Part shown: one piece after another, positions 42,402 through 52,296 of the stretch
Layout: every line of letters starts with the position of its first letter
How positions within the stretch are numbered: position 1 is the first letter of the stretch
NCBI GenBank assembly: GCA_046328035.1
Contig: JAXLXI010000001.1
Span: 372,001-436,000, forward strand
Length of the DNA: 64,000 bases
Direction of reading: 5' to 3'
DNA from: JBGASG01 sp046328035
GTDB lineage: Bacteria; Cyanobacteriota; Vampirovibrionia; Obscuribacterales; Obscuribacteraceae
Made by a program: the position numbers and the translations under genes
Notes under the pieces: model-generated
What the model was told of the DNA's origin: nothing
What the model saw: only the letters and a program-made list of their open reading frames with translations
Database searches by the model: none

Positions 42402-42478
42402 CGGTGTATTCTAGCCGAAAGAGGGTTCGGTTGCAGTACAATCTGGGACCTGTTCCATCGCCCCGATGACGGTCAACC

Positions 42479-43480
42479 ATGTCGAAGATAAATGTTGCGT
42501 TAGTGATCGCGTTCGCTGTCCAATCGCTCTGTTGGCAGCTGCCTGCATTTAGCGAAGAAACCAGCGACCCGCTGCCTTCGTGGAATGAAGGTGCGGCGAA
42601 AAAAGCGATTTTGCAATTCGTGCACGATACGACGACCAAGGGCGGGGCGGATTTTGTGCCGCCTGAAGAACGCATTGCCACCTTCGATCAAGACGGCACG
42701 TTGTGGGTGGAGCAACCTATGTACGCCGAGTACTGCTATGCCCTCGCTGAGGTGAAGGCGCTTGCTCCGCAGCATCCCGAGTGGAAAACCGAGGAACCGT
42801 TCGCTTCGGTTCTCGCTGGAGATCAGGCGATGCTCAAAACAATGAACGCTGCCGGCGTGGAGAAAATCGTTGGCACCACCCACGGGGACATGACAGTCCA
42901 GCAATTCCAGAAGGATGTTACGGACTGGCTCGGAACTGCGAAGCATCCGCGTTTTAATAAGCCATACACGCAACTAACCTATGAGCCCATGCAGGAAGTG
43001 ATGCGCTATCTGCGGGCGAACGGGTTCCAGACCTACATTGTTACAGGCGGCGGGCAGGATTTCGTGCGTGCGTTCGCCGAACCGACTTACGGCGTGCAGC
43101 CGCAACAGGTTATCGGCACCATGGGCAAAAGCAAGTTCGAGTACAAGTCGAAAGGCAATACGGCGATCACAAAGGAACCGCAGGTGCTGCTTGTTGTGAA
43201 CAATGGCGGCAAGCCAGAGGCAATTCACCTGGTAGTCGGTCGACGGCCGATTGCGGCATTCGGGAATTCGGGCGGTGACAAAGAAATGCTGGAGTACACG
43301 CAATCCGGTTCCGGCAAGCGACTGATGATGCTCGTTCATCATGACGACGCAGAACGCGAATACGATTATGGACCCAAGTCGCGAGTCGGCACCTTCAGTG
43401 ATGAGCTCATGAAGGAAGCAAACGACTCCGGTTGGAGCGTCATCAGCATCAAAAACGACTGGAAGAAGGTCTTCCGCTAA
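42479..43480 (+). CDS. Exported HAD-superfamily phosphatase
   Basis: A 333-aa protein with an N-terminal signal-like segment (MSKINVALVIAFAVQSLCWQ). HAD motifs: FDQDGTLW (motif I, DxDGT), YIVTGGGQDFVRAF (motif II) and FGNSGGDKEMLEY (motif IV, GNSGGD). The motif III lysine probably lies in SKGNTAITKEP. It resembles the phosphoserine-phosphatase-like exported HAD family; the substrate is unknown. The TACAAT at 42437 is a possible -10. Its last four bases overlap the convergent gene. Confidence 0.85.
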   Translation: MSKINVALVIAFAVQSLCWQLPAFSEETSDPLPSWNEGAAKKAILQFVHDTTTKGGADFVPPEERIATFDQDGTLWVEQPMYAEYCYALAEVKALAPQHPEWKTEEPFASVLAGDQAMLKTMNAAGVEKIVGTTHGDMTVQQFQKDVTDWLGTAKHPRFNKPYTQLTYEPMQEVMRYLRANGFQTYIVTGGGQDFVRAFAEPTYGVQPQQVIGTMGKSKFEYKSKGNTAITKEPQVLLVVNNGGKPEAIHLVVGRRPIAAFGNSGGDKEMLEYTQSGSGKRLMMLVHHDDAEREYDYGPKSRVGTFSDELMKEANDSGWSVISIKNDWKKVFR

Positions 43481-44877
43481 AGCGCGCTGACGGTGGTTTG
43501 CAGTTCGTCGAGGTGTTGGAGGCGCTGTTCGATTAGTTGGGACGGCAGGCGGTTTTCTTTCTTCAGACGGCGCTCGTAGCTCCAACTCATCAGCAGCCAG
43601 GCGGCGTTGCCGACGACCGCCATGCTGGTGCCTACTGTCCCGACGATAGCGCCGTCATAGGTCAGTGCCAGCTGCTTACGCGGTTGTTTCGGATACTTGT
43701 AAAATCCGACGGTGCCCAATATGCCCTGCGTCATCAAAGTGCTGCCGATCAGCGGTCCCAGCTCGCTGGTTTGCAGTGCCACCTTCTCCAGATGGCGGGC
43801 GGTTTTTGTTTCGCTGTTGAATTGTTTTTGGAAGAGCTGGTTCGACTGAGTGTACATGGCTGCTCGTGCTGTGGCAGGCAGTGAGGGCATGAGGCTGCCC
43901 TGAGCGCCGGGCAGCATTTGTTCGAGCAAACGTTGTTGTTCTGTCAGGTCCGATAAATTGAAATCCTTAGTCTCGTGCAGTTTCTTCTGTAGAGATCGTT
44001 TGGAGCACTTGCGAATCATGATACCGGTGGCGGTGCTGATTGCCGGGCTGGCGGATGCCAGCGCGCCGGCGACGATGAACAAGATATTTGAGGTGCCGTT
44101 GTATTTGGGTTGGGTGACGCCTCCCAGTCCATAGCCGGCGGCCACCGCGGACACGGTGTTATAGCCGGTGTTGAGTAGGAAGAACGTGTTTTGAAATGCG
44201 TGGTAGCCTCGGGTATTGGCGTAGAACTCGGCGTACTCCTGCACGAAGGCGTCACGCATGCAGGCGAGAACTTTGCCTTCTACGAAGGCGCGTTCGTGCG
44301 CCGGGTGATTGGGCTGGCTGGCTACGAGCGCTTCGCGTTCCGTCAACAATCGGTCAATCTCTTTCAGATGCGATGAGATAAACTCGTTGGCTGCTTTCGT
44401 GCCGTAACCGTCCCGCCGCATCTTCAGTCCGTGCGCGACATTCGAAGTCAGCTCCAACGCGGAGCTGGCACCAGCTATGGTGGAACCAACCAGCGCCGTG
44501 GTCAGACCCCGTTTCAAGGCGGGTTGACTGATCTTCAGCGGATTGCGTTTGCCTTTGCGGGTTTCTTCCATGGTGACGATTTCGAAAGCCAGACCACAGG
44601 CTGCTCCCGTTTCTTGCCCGGCGAAGTATCTCAATCTTCTGAATCTTGGTTGCTTCGAATTCGCCAGGCGGTACTTCAAGCTGTAGCGTTCCAACTCGAT
44701 GCCGGACAGCATGATCTGCTTGGTCAACTGCGTGTAGCGCCGGCTGAAATCGTCGCTGCCTAACTGGCTGTCAGCCATGGCAGTCGAATCCTGTGCGCAA
44801 GCCGAGAGCGTGACCGGCATCCACACTGTTTGGTACAGCACAAGACAGCAGCACAGTGCAGCTGCGATACGTTTCAT
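43477..44877 (-). CDS. Hypothetical exported/membrane protein, 466 aa
   Basis: Starts with a signal peptide (MKRIAAALCCCLVLYQTVWM). Several further hydrophobic stretches (TTALVGSTIAGASSALELTS, FFLLNTGYNTVSAVAAGYGL, NILFIVAGALASASPAISTA, LIGSTLMTQGILGTVGFYKY, TYDGAIVGTVGTSMAVVGNA) are separated by charged helices, so it is probably a polytopic envelope protein. No family recognised. It lies 23 bases downstream of the sulfatase gene on the same strand. Confidence 0.68.
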   Translation of the reverse strand: MKRIAAALCCCLVLYQTVWMPVTLSACAQDSTAMADSQLGSDDFSRRYTQLTKQIMLSGIELERYSLKYRLANSKQPRFRRLRYFAGQETGAACGLAFEIVTMEETRKGKRNPLKISQPALKRGLTTALVGSTIAGASSALELTSNVAHGLKMRRDGYGTKAANEFISSHLKEIDRLLTEREALVASQPNHPAHERAFVEGKVLACMRDAFVQEYAEFYANTRGYHAFQNTFFLLNTGYNTVSAVAAGYGLGGVTQPKYNGTSNILFIVAGALASASPAISTATGIMIRKCSKRSLQKKLHETKDFNLSDLTEQQRLLEQMLPGAQGSLMPSLPATARAAMYTQSNQLFQKQFNSETKTARHLEKVALQTSELGPLIGSTLMTQGILGTVGFYKYPKQPRKQLALTYDGAIVGTVGTSMAVVGNAAWLLMSWSYERRLKKENRLPSQLIEQRLQHLDELQTTVSAL

Positions 44878-44900
44878 CGATTTAGGATTCCTGTTGTTGA

Positions 44901-46517
44901 TTAGTTGGAATGCTGCGCGTTGATCTGTTCGCCCAATTTCTGTTTGATGGCTTCCATGTTGAAGCTGGCGCCCTTCTGCATGGGCGGATACTCGATGAAA
45001 GTCTGGGCAGTTTTGGCGACCTGATCCTGTACGAATACGAAGCGCCAGAACTGATAAGTGAAGAAATTGGCGTAGTTCATCGAGCCGCCATGCGCACTCG
45101 GCATGCCGGTGCGCTCGAACGGATCGAGGCGCAGATTGGTGATTACCGGCCAGTCGAGTTTTTCGGTGGCGCCGAGCCAGCCGCCGGGCTGATCGGTGAA
45201 GCGATATTTGTAGTCGTTGAGGCGAAGTGCACCAAGGGTGCCTTCAGTGAAATAGAAGATCTCGTGACGTTGTGAGGGTCCTTTGCCCGTGATCATGTCC
45301 ATCTGGTTGTAGCCGTCCAGGTGCACGCGATAGGAGCGGTCGCCGACTTGTTTGCCTTTCAGCAATTCGTCGGTGATGTTGGGATTGCCGGCTGCTGCCA
45401 GCAGAGTCGGGAACCAATCCAGTCCGGACATGAGGCTGTTTTCCACTTTGCCGGCAGCCACTTTGCCCGGCCAGCGGACTATGGCTGGTACGCGGAAACC
45501 GCCTTCCAGAGCCATTCCCTTGCCGCCGGCAAACGGAGTTTGTCCGCCGTCCGGCCAGGTGAAGTTTTCGGCGCCATTGTCGGTGGTGAACACAACAATG
45601 GTGTTGTTTTCCAAATTGTTGTCCTTCAGATACTTCATGACCGATCCGACAACGTCATCGAGTTGAGCCATGCCGGCTTCTTCGATGCTCCAGCCATTAT
45701 CGGAGTTGCGCATCGAGTCGTACTTGTCGGAGAGGTGCGTGACGACGTGCATGCGAGTCGGGTTGAGCCAGACGAAAAAGGGCTTGCCGCTGTTTTTGTT
45801 TTTGTCGAGAAACTTGAGGGTGGCGTCGAGAATTTCGTCGTCTACGGTTTCCATGCGTTTGGGACCCAGCTCGCCGGCGTCTTCGATCTTCTGTTTGCCG
45901 ACCCGACCCCAGCGTGGTTGCTCGGTGGCATCATCGGCATCGGTCGCCCAGCAATGCAGCATGTTGCGCGGACCGACCGAGGCTTTCAGCGACTGCGGGT
46001 AATTGCGGTGAAAGGGGTCTTCCATCGCGTCGAGGTGATACAGGTAGCCGAAAAATTCATCGAAGCCGTGGACGGTCGGCAAGTACTTATTTAGATCGCC
46101 CAGGTGGTTTTTGCCGAACTGCCCGGTTGCATAACCCTGGCCCTTCAGTGCAGTAGCGATGGTGATCGCTTGTTCTGGGATGCCAACAGAAGCGCCGGCC
46201 TGGCCGACTGTTGTCAGTCCGGTGCGAATCGGCAATTCGCCGGTAATGAAGTTGGCGCGGCCGGCTGTGCAGCTGGCTTCGGCGTAGTAATCCGTGAATC
46301 TCGTCCCTTCCGCCGCCAATCTATCAAGGTTGGGAGTTCGTCCGGCCATGATGCCCTGGTGATAGGCACCGATGTTGAACCAACCGATGTCATCAGCCAT
46401 GATGAACATGATGTTAGGTTTTTGCTGATCGGCAGCCATACAGGGTTGTAGCGTGCCTGTGCAGAGCACCAGCAGGATTGCCAGTGCAATGCTAAGCGTG
46501 TCGTTGATGAGTTTCAC
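44901..46517 (-). CDS. Exported arylsulfatase
   Basis: A 538-aa type I sulfatase with a signal peptide (MKLINDTLSIALAILLVLCT). PNIMFIMADDIGW binds calcium (D42, D43). The formylglycine site is SCTAGRANFITG, with Cys83 in the CxAxR form. Later VFTTDNGAENFTWPDGGQTP and the GGFRVPAIVRWPG segment complete the fold. It hydrolyses sulfate esters in the periplasm once Cys83 is converted by a maturing enzyme, which is not seen in this window. The start is GTG with GGAG seven bases before. Confidence 0.93.
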   Translation of the reverse strand: MKLINDTLSIALAILLVLCTGTLQPCMAADQQKPNIMFIMADDIGWFNIGAYHQGIMAGRTPNLDRLAAEGTRFTDYYAEASCTAGRANFITGELPIRTGLTTVGQAGASVGIPEQAITIATALKGQGYATGQFGKNHLGDLNKYLPTVHGFDEFFGYLYHLDAMEDPFHRNYPQSLKASVGPRNMLHCWATDADDATEQPRWGRVGKQKIEDAGELGPKRMETVDDEILDATLKFLDKNKNSGKPFFVWLNPTRMHVVTHLSDKYDSMRNSDNGWSIEEAGMAQLDDVVGSVMKYLKDNNLENNTIVVFTTDNGAENFTWPDGGQTPFAGGKGMALEGGFRVPAIVRWPGKVAAGKVENSLMSGLDWFPTLLAAAGNPNITDELLKGKQVGDRSYRVHLDGYNQMDMITGKGPSQRHEIFYFTEGTLGALRLNDYKYRFTDQPGGWLGATEKLDWPVITNLRLDPFERTGMPSAHGGSMNYANFFTYQFWRFVFVQDQVAKTAQTFIEYPPMQKGASFNMEAIKQKLGEQINAQHSN

Positions 46518-46561
46518 GTGTGTCTCCAGTTGATGGAACCGGGGCGAAAGCAGTGCTTAGT

Positions 46562-47782
46562 CTACCAGTTGATGTGCCCTTTGCTACGGTACGAAACAAT
46601 GTCACGGACGCCGCTGATTATGCCGATCGCTCCCCACAGCACAGCAGCCAATCCGAGCATCATCCATTTCATCACTGAGGTTTTCATGTCATCGAGAGAT
46701 TTAGTGCTGATCCAGGTGCGTTCATCCAGCGGTCTGAGGAGCAAGTGATCGCCTGACTGAACGACTTTGCCGACCGCCATCGCTTCGGCGTCTTGTGGTA
46801 TCGCATACAGTACCAAGCCGACGTCACTGTTCTTTTTGAGGATTTGATCAATATCTTCGTCCATGGAGTCCGAGATCGAATTTGCCAGGTCGGACTTTTT
46901 CCAGCCAGCTCTCAACGTTCCGGATTCGAGTTCTTCGAGATAGTCGGCAATCGGATCGTTCATGCTGATTTTGACGCGGTCTGCGCCGCTGCCTATCCAG
47001 GCTAAACCAGGCGCCCAGACGTCCAGAACCTTTTCATCGCGTGACGACGGTCCGTAGGTGAGAAAGGCGACCTGCAGCGCGTAAGTATTTTTCTCATCGC
47101 GTGATTGCACAGGAGAATCGGCATGCAGCGGCCCGCGCAGTCGAACAACTGCGTTCGGCTTGTCGGCATACTTGCGTGCCTCTTGCGCTGAGATTGTGGG
47201 GATTTCAATTATGTTGACGTAGTTCTGATAGTGTCCGACTACCACCAGCAGTGCGCCGACAAGGGTCATGACTGCCAGTATGAATGTCGTAGCAATCGGA
47301 CCGCCAGGAAAGATGGTGACACGTGGGGCTGGCGGCACGTCCAACCACTCGCTGCCCGGTCTGCTCTCCACTACCGTATCGACGATCTGCAGGATGTAGG
47401 GTGTGTTCATCACTGCTTCGCCAAAGCTGATCTTCTCTTTGTTGAGACCGTGCACGTAATAGGTGGTCGAGCCTTTGAAGGTCATGTGACTGCGGGAACT
47501 GACATGCCCCCACGGCAGACGCTTCGACTTCAGTTTGCTTTTTACTTCGAAACCGTCTCGATCGACGATCACGACGCCGGATATGGTGTGCCATATGTAG
47601 AGTGCGATGGGAATGAAGATCACGGCCATTAAGCCTGATATCCCTGCTGATGCCGCGTTGAATTCGAACAGCAGAGGAATCACTGATATGGCGACGAACA
47701 TTCCCAGCATCGTCACTACGTTGTAGAGCGGTGTGCGGTTCGCGAAGACGAGCGGCTTATCCAGCTTGAGTTTCTTTTCCAT
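46562..47782 (-). CDS. Polytopic membrane protein at the end of the efflux operon
   Basis: A 406-aa protein. Two N-terminal helices (VVTMLGMFVAISVIPLLFEF, GLMAVIFIPIALYIWHTISG) lead to a PH-like strand pattern (VVIVDRDGFEVKSKLKSKRL). A third helix follows near residue 170, then a soluble part with VVRLRGPLHADSPVQSRDEK, which resembles the GIDE-type region of bacterial membrane proteins, and a final helix. It begins one base after the stop of the MFP gene, so it belongs to the efflux operon; it may be an accessory factor. Function unknown. Confidence 0.68.
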   Translation of the reverse strand: MEKKLKLDKPLVFANRTPLYNVVTMLGMFVAISVIPLLFEFNAASAGISGLMAVIFIPIALYIWHTISGVVIVDRDGFEVKSKLKSKRLPWGHVSSRSHMTFKGSTTYYVHGLNKEKISFGEAVMNTPYILQIVDTVVESRPGSEWLDVPPAPRVTIFPGGPIATTFILAVMTLVGALLVVVGHYQNYVNIIEIPTISAQEARKYADKPNAVVRLRGPLHADSPVQSRDEKNTYALQVAFLTYGPSSRDEKVLDVWAPGLAWIGSGADRVKISMNDPIADYLEELESGTLRAGWKKSDLANSISDSMDEDIDQILKKNSDVGLVLYAIPQDAEAMAVGKVVQSGDHLLLRPLDERTWISTKSLDDMKTSVMKWMMLGLAAVLWGAIGIISGVRDIVSYRSKGHINW

Positions 47783-47783
47783 G

Positions 47784-49154
47784 TCAGTGATAGTGATAAA
47801 TCGGGCGTTTTTCGGGTGTGCGGTCGCTGGCTTCGTCGGGCAACAGTTTTGGCACCACTTTCATGCCTACCGTTAATTGCTCGCCTGCTTTCAGTGTGAC
47901 GACATCGCCGGCCTGCAGTGGTGCGATGGTTGTGTCGGCACCCACTACGTTGAATACTTCGACGCGGTTGCCCATGGTTTGTCCTTTTGTGACCTTGACC
48001 CACTCGATTTCGTTGTTCTTGCTAACGCGGCAAACGAATGTTTCGAGCGTCGAGGTGGTATCGACGGCGGTGTTGGGCACAAACATGGTTTGATTGGGTC
48101 GCTTTGTCGGCCAGTACACTTCGCAGAACATACCTGGCAAAATCTTCAAGCCGTGATTCCAGTAATTCAGTTCGACGGGCATGGTCCGCGTGCGCTGCTC
48201 CAGATAGTTGCCCAGACGAGCCACCTTGCCCGTAAATCTCTGTCCAGGGAACGTCGACACAGAAAACTGTACTTCCGCTCCCGGTTCCACACCCGCGGTG
48301 TCGATTTCAGGAACCGGGGTCACGATCCGCAGCAGATTCAACTGCTGAATGCGGACGATGGGCGGGTAGGCACCCTTGCCGAGCGGACCAACGAAACTGC
48401 CGACGTGCATGTTGCGCTCGGTGATGTAGCCGTCGAACGGTGCCGGAATAATCAGGTAGTCTTTGATGTCCTGGTAGCTGGCGGCGGATTGCTCCGTGGC
48501 GACCAGAGCTTTTTCCAGGGCTTTTACTTGTTTGATCGCAGCTCGCACGTTCTCTTCATAGGTTGAGATGATCTCGCGGTCTGCCTGGACGCCCTCAGCC
48601 AGAACCACGACTGTGTTGGGCGCCACCACTCCCGGTATCGCCGATGCGGCTTTCGTCCGGGTGTATGTGTCGTTGTCTCCGGCCAGCTTGGCTTTGGCTT
48701 CGGCGACTTGGGCTTTGGCGCTTTGCACTTTGGCTTCCGCTTCGTGCAGCTGGGCGCGCACTGATTGCACTTTGGCGTTGGCGTCGTTGCGTTGGGCGAT
48801 CAGTTCTGGAGCGAAGAGCCCGATCATGTCCTGGTTTTTCTTGACGATGGAGCCGCGGTCGACCCCGATCCATTCAATAAACCCCGGTACTTTGGGATAG
48901 ACGGCTACGTCTTGATACGCCTGGATTTCGCCGGGCAACTGGTCTACCCGGTTCAGTGTACGTTGCACGACGGTGACGCATTCGGTCTCCGCCGGTTCGT
49001 GAATCTCGAGATCCGGGGGTTTCTCGAACATGGGCAGGATGAAACGGAACAGCGCGAACGCAAATAATGCCACCACGACCGTTCCGATCGCCATGGGCAC
49101 AAGCGGGTTTCTTTCCTTGCCAATTTTTGGGAAGTCGATTTCTTCTCTATCCAT
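47784..49154 (-). CDS. RND efflux periplasmic adaptor (membrane fusion protein)
   Basis: A 456-aa HlyD/AcrA-type adaptor. One N-terminal helix (MAIGTVVVALFAFALFRFIL) anchors it. The lipoyl half-motifs are VAVYPKVPGFIEWIGVDRGS and IPAPFDGYITERNMHVGSFV, with a long coiled-coil hairpin between (NDANAKVQSVRAQLHEAEAK). The beta-barrel part has LLRIVTPVPEIDTAGVEPGA and FPGQRFTGKVARLGNYLEQ. It joins the RND pump to the outer-membrane channel. GGAG nine bases before the ATG. Order in the operon is outer-membrane channel, pump, adaptor, accessory protein. Confidence 0.93.
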   Translation of the reverse strand: MDREEIDFPKIGKERNPLVPMAIGTVVVALFAFALFRFILPMFEKPPDLEIHEPAETECVTVVQRTLNRVDQLPGEIQAYQDVAVYPKVPGFIEWIGVDRGSIVKKNQDMIGLFAPELIAQRNDANAKVQSVRAQLHEAEAKVQSAKAQVAEAKAKLAGDNDTYTRTKAASAIPGVVAPNTVVVLAEGVQADREIISTYEENVRAAIKQVKALEKALVATEQSAASYQDIKDYLIIPAPFDGYITERNMHVGSFVGPLGKGAYPPIVRIQQLNLLRIVTPVPEIDTAGVEPGAEVQFSVSTFPGQRFTGKVARLGNYLEQRTRTMPVELNYWNHGLKILPGMFCEVYWPTKRPNQTMFVPNTAVDTTSTLETFVCRVSKNNEIEWVKVTKGQTMGNRVEVFNVVGADTTIAPLQAGDVVTLKAGEQLTVGMKVVPKLLPDEASDRTPEKRPIYHYH

Positions 49155-49169
49155 ACGTCGGCTCCGCGC

Positions 49170-52100
49170 TTATTCTCCCAGATCGTCGGGGTGCATGGAC
49201 GGAGACTTGGTGCCCCGTTTCTGCTGGATGATTGTGAACACGCAGGGCAGCAGGGTGAGCGCTGTCAGCGTGGAACAGAACAGTCCGCCGATGACGGCGC
49301 GACCGAGTGCGGCGCTCTGTGCGCCACCGCCGCCGATGTCGAGTGCCATCGGCACCATACCGGCGATCATGGCGATTGAGGTCATCAAGATCGGGCGCAG
49401 CCGCTGCTCGGCTCCTTTGATAGCTGCCTCTTCGGCGCTCATGCCTTCCAATCGGTTCTTCTCCGAGAAGTCGACCAGGAGAATGGCGTTGGCCACCCCC
49501 ACACCGATGGCCATGATGGCGCCCATGAAGGACTCCACATTGAGGGTGGTGCCTGTCACGGTGAGTGAAACGAGCACACCGCAGATAATCGCCGGTGTGG
49601 TGGAAAGAACCACCGCCGCCAGAGACGGCGATTGAAAGTAGGCAGTCAGCATCAGAAGAATGACAACTACCGCCAGACCCAGACCGACAAACAAGTGGGT
49701 GAAGGTATCGTTCAGCACGGGTATCTGTCCTTGCACCTGAGCCAGCACGCCCTGGGGCGGCTTGCCGGCGCGGTCGACGGCGCGCTGCACCATCTGTCCG
49801 ACGGTGCCCAGGTCTTTGCCGGATATGTTGGCAGTCAGGCTGACATAACGCAGCATGTTGTAGCGATCGAATTCGCCGATGCACTTGCCGTACGAAATTT
49901 CGGCAACGTCGTCCATCAATGGATGCTGCTCTTGCCAGTGTTTCATGATCGGAAAGCGTTTTACATCTTCGAGAGACGCAATCTGGTCCTGCGGCACTTG
50001 CACCTGAACTTGATAAGCGACACCGCTCTTACGGTCCATCCAGAAGTTTTCCAGGATGTAGCGGCTCGATGAGGTGGCGGGCACCAGCGCAAAGCCGACG
50101 TCTTGCGCCGTCAGCCCGAACTGTCCGCTCAACTCGCGGTCGAGCTGGATGTCCACGGTCGGATAGTTGAGCGGCTGACCGTACTGTAAATCGCGCAGAT
50201 ACGGAATCTTCATCATCTCCTTGCGTATTTTTTCTGCGTGCTCGCGGCTCTGTCGCAAGTCGGGACCGCTGACCACCACCGACAGGGGCGTGGTGGAACC
50301 CATGTTCATGATCTGGCTGACCAGGTCGCCAGGCTCGAACGAGAACATCGTGTCGGGCAGCGCTTCGTGCAATGCCTTGCGCAACTTGTCTTTAAGTGGT
50401 GGCAACGGAATGTGCGCCGCCTCGCGCAGCCGGAAATCCATGACCGCCTCGTGCGGACCGCTGGTCCACAGATAGACGGAACTGATGGCAAACTGCACCG
50501 GTTGCTGGCCAGCGTAGCCGAGCGTTGCTTCCAGATTGCCCGGACCGACCACCTGTTTTACTACATCGATAGTTTTGAGGACGCGTTGTTCCAGTACCTC
50601 GACACGAGCACCGGTCGGCGCCCGAATGCGCATGCGAAATTCGGTGGTATCGGAATCCGGAAACATCTCGCGTCCGAGGTTGAGAAACAGCACCGTCGCC
50701 AGCAAGATTGCCACAACTAGATAAACCGGAATGACGACCATGCGAGCGTCCATGAGCCTTTGCACCACTTTTCCGAAGGCGCGCTGGAACTTGTCGAATG
50801 GTCCCTCCTTCTCGTGATGCTGGTGCTTGACCAGCCACACTGCCATGACGGGCACGAGGGTCGACGACAGCATAAAGGATGAGATCATCGCGAAACCCAC
50901 CGCCAGAGACAGTGGCACGAACAAGTGTTTGGTGATGCCGGTCATGAAGAACGAAGGCACGAACACCGCAACGACCGAGACCATGGCGAGGAAACGGGGC
51001 ACCATCGTCTCCCAGCCGGCATCGAGCACGGCGCGGTGTATGGGCTCGCCGCGCCCCAAATGGGTATGGATATTTTCTATGTTGACGGTGGCCTCGTCTA
51101 CGAGAATGCCGATGGCCAGAGCCAGACCGCTGAGCGTCTGGATGTTGACGGTATTGCCCGTGGCCCACAAAGACACGGCGGCGCCCATGAGCGCGCAGGG
51201 GATGGTGGTGACGACGATCAGTGTGCTGCGGATGTCGCGAAGGAACAGGAGAATCATCAAGCCCGGCAAGATGGCGCCGATTGCGCCTTCCTGCAGCACG
51301 TCTTTGATGGCGTCGGTGACGTGCTTGGATTGGTCGAACTCGTAGGATATCTTCACGTCCGACGGCAGCAGCGACTGCATGCGCGGTAGCTGTTTCTTCA
51401 GCTCGTTCACTACAGAAACGGTCGAAGCTCCCGCCCGCTTCGGCACCGGCAGATAAACCGTGCGTCGCCCGTTGAACAATGCGTAGCCCGCCAGAATGTC
51501 GGAGGCATCGTCGATGGTGGCCAGGTCGCGCAAAAACACAGTTGGTCCAGCGCCCAACCTGATCGGCATGTACGCCAGTTCTTGAATGTCAGGCAAGTCA
51601 GTATTGATGGGGGAGATGCACATGAACTCCCCGGTGCGCACGTTCCCCGCAGGTGTAATCATGTTGCCGGTTGCCAGGGCATTTACAAGGTCCATGCCTG
51701 ACATGCTGTATTGCCGCATCTTCTGGGCATTGGCGCTGATGACGATCGTACGCGCGTTGCCCCCAAATGGTGGTGGCGCCGCGGCACCGGGAATGGTGCC
51801 CAGCTGTGGACGAATGCGCACGAACGCCAGATCCTGAATCTCGTCGATGCTCTTCGTGTTACTTGATAGCACCAGCTGTCCGACTGGTAGGCTGCCCGCA
51901 TCAAAGCGCAGTACGAATGGTTCCAGGGTGCCGGGCGGCATCAGACTGCGCGCTCTGTCGACCATCGCCACGGTGGTCGACAATGCTTCGGGCATGTCCG
52001 TACCGGGCTGGAAGTACAGTTTGATAACTGCGATGTTTTGAATCGATTTCGATTCCACGTGATCGATGCCGGGCACGTAGAGGAAGTGCAACTCGTACGT

Positions 52101-52295
52101 GGATACGAGATACCCTTCCATCTGGTCCGGTGCCATGCCGCCGTATCCCTGAATGACGTAAATACAGGGAATGTCGAGGTCCGGGAAGATGTCCTGTTTC
52201 ATCGACGTGATCGCCATAACGGCGGCCAGGATCACGGCGATAATACCGATAACGATCGAGATGGGGCGGCGCATTGAGAAACTTAGCAGCCACAT
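49170..52295 (-). CDS. RND efflux pump permease (AcrB/HAE1-like)
   Basis: A 1041-aa inner-membrane pump with 12 helices and two large periplasmic loops. It starts at ATG 52295 (MWLLSFSMRRPISIVIGIIA), one base after the upstream stop; the longer frame to 52454 overlaps the channel gene and is rejected. The proton-relay helix reads LALAIGILVDEATVNIENIH, where AcrB has Asp-Asp; Asp-Glu at this site is known in a subgroup of HAE1 pumps. It uses the proton gradient to export hydrophobic compounds through the adaptor and TolC-like channel. Substrates cannot be predicted. Confidence 0.93.
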   Translation of the reverse strand: MWLLSFSMRRPISIVIGIIAVILAAVMAITSMKQDIFPDLDIPCIYVIQGYGGMAPDQMEGYLVSTYELHFLYVPGIDHVESKSIQNIAVIKLYFQPGTDMPEALSTTVAMVDRARSLMPPGTLEPFVLRFDAGSLPVGQLVLSSNTKSIDEIQDLAFVRIRPQLGTIPGAAAPPPFGGNARTIVISANAQKMRQYSMSGMDLVNALATGNMITPAGNVRTGEFMCISPINTDLPDIQELAYMPIRLGAGPTVFLRDLATIDDASDILAGYALFNGRRTVYLPVPKRAGASTVSVVNELKKQLPRMQSLLPSDVKISYEFDQSKHVTDAIKDVLQEGAIGAILPGLMILLFLRDIRSTLIVVTTIPCALMGAAVSLWATGNTVNIQTLSGLALAIGILVDEATVNIENIHTHLGRGEPIHRAVLDAGWETMVPRFLAMVSVVAVFVPSFFMTGITKHLFVPLSLAVGFAMISSFMLSSTLVPVMAVWLVKHQHHEKEGPFDKFQRAFGKVVQRLMDARMVVIPVYLVVAILLATVLFLNLGREMFPDSDTTEFRMRIRAPTGARVEVLEQRVLKTIDVVKQVVGPGNLEATLGYAGQQPVQFAISSVYLWTSGPHEAVMDFRLREAAHIPLPPLKDKLRKALHEALPDTMFSFEPGDLVSQIMNMGSTTPLSVVVSGPDLRQSREHAEKIRKEMMKIPYLRDLQYGQPLNYPTVDIQLDRELSGQFGLTAQDVGFALVPATSSSRYILENFWMDRKSGVAYQVQVQVPQDQIASLEDVKRFPIMKHWQEQHPLMDDVAEISYGKCIGEFDRYNMLRYVSLTANISGKDLGTVGQMVQRAVDRAGKPPQGVLAQVQGQIPVLNDTFTHLFVGLGLAVVVILLMLTAYFQSPSLAAVVLSTTPAIICGVLVSLTVTGTTLNVESFMGAIMAIGVGVANAILLVDFSEKNRLEGMSAEEAAIKGAEQRLRPILMTSIAMIAGMVPMALDIGGGGAQSAALGRAVIGGLFCSTLTALTLLPCVFTIIQQKRGTKSPSMHPDDLGE

Positions 52296-52296
52296 A

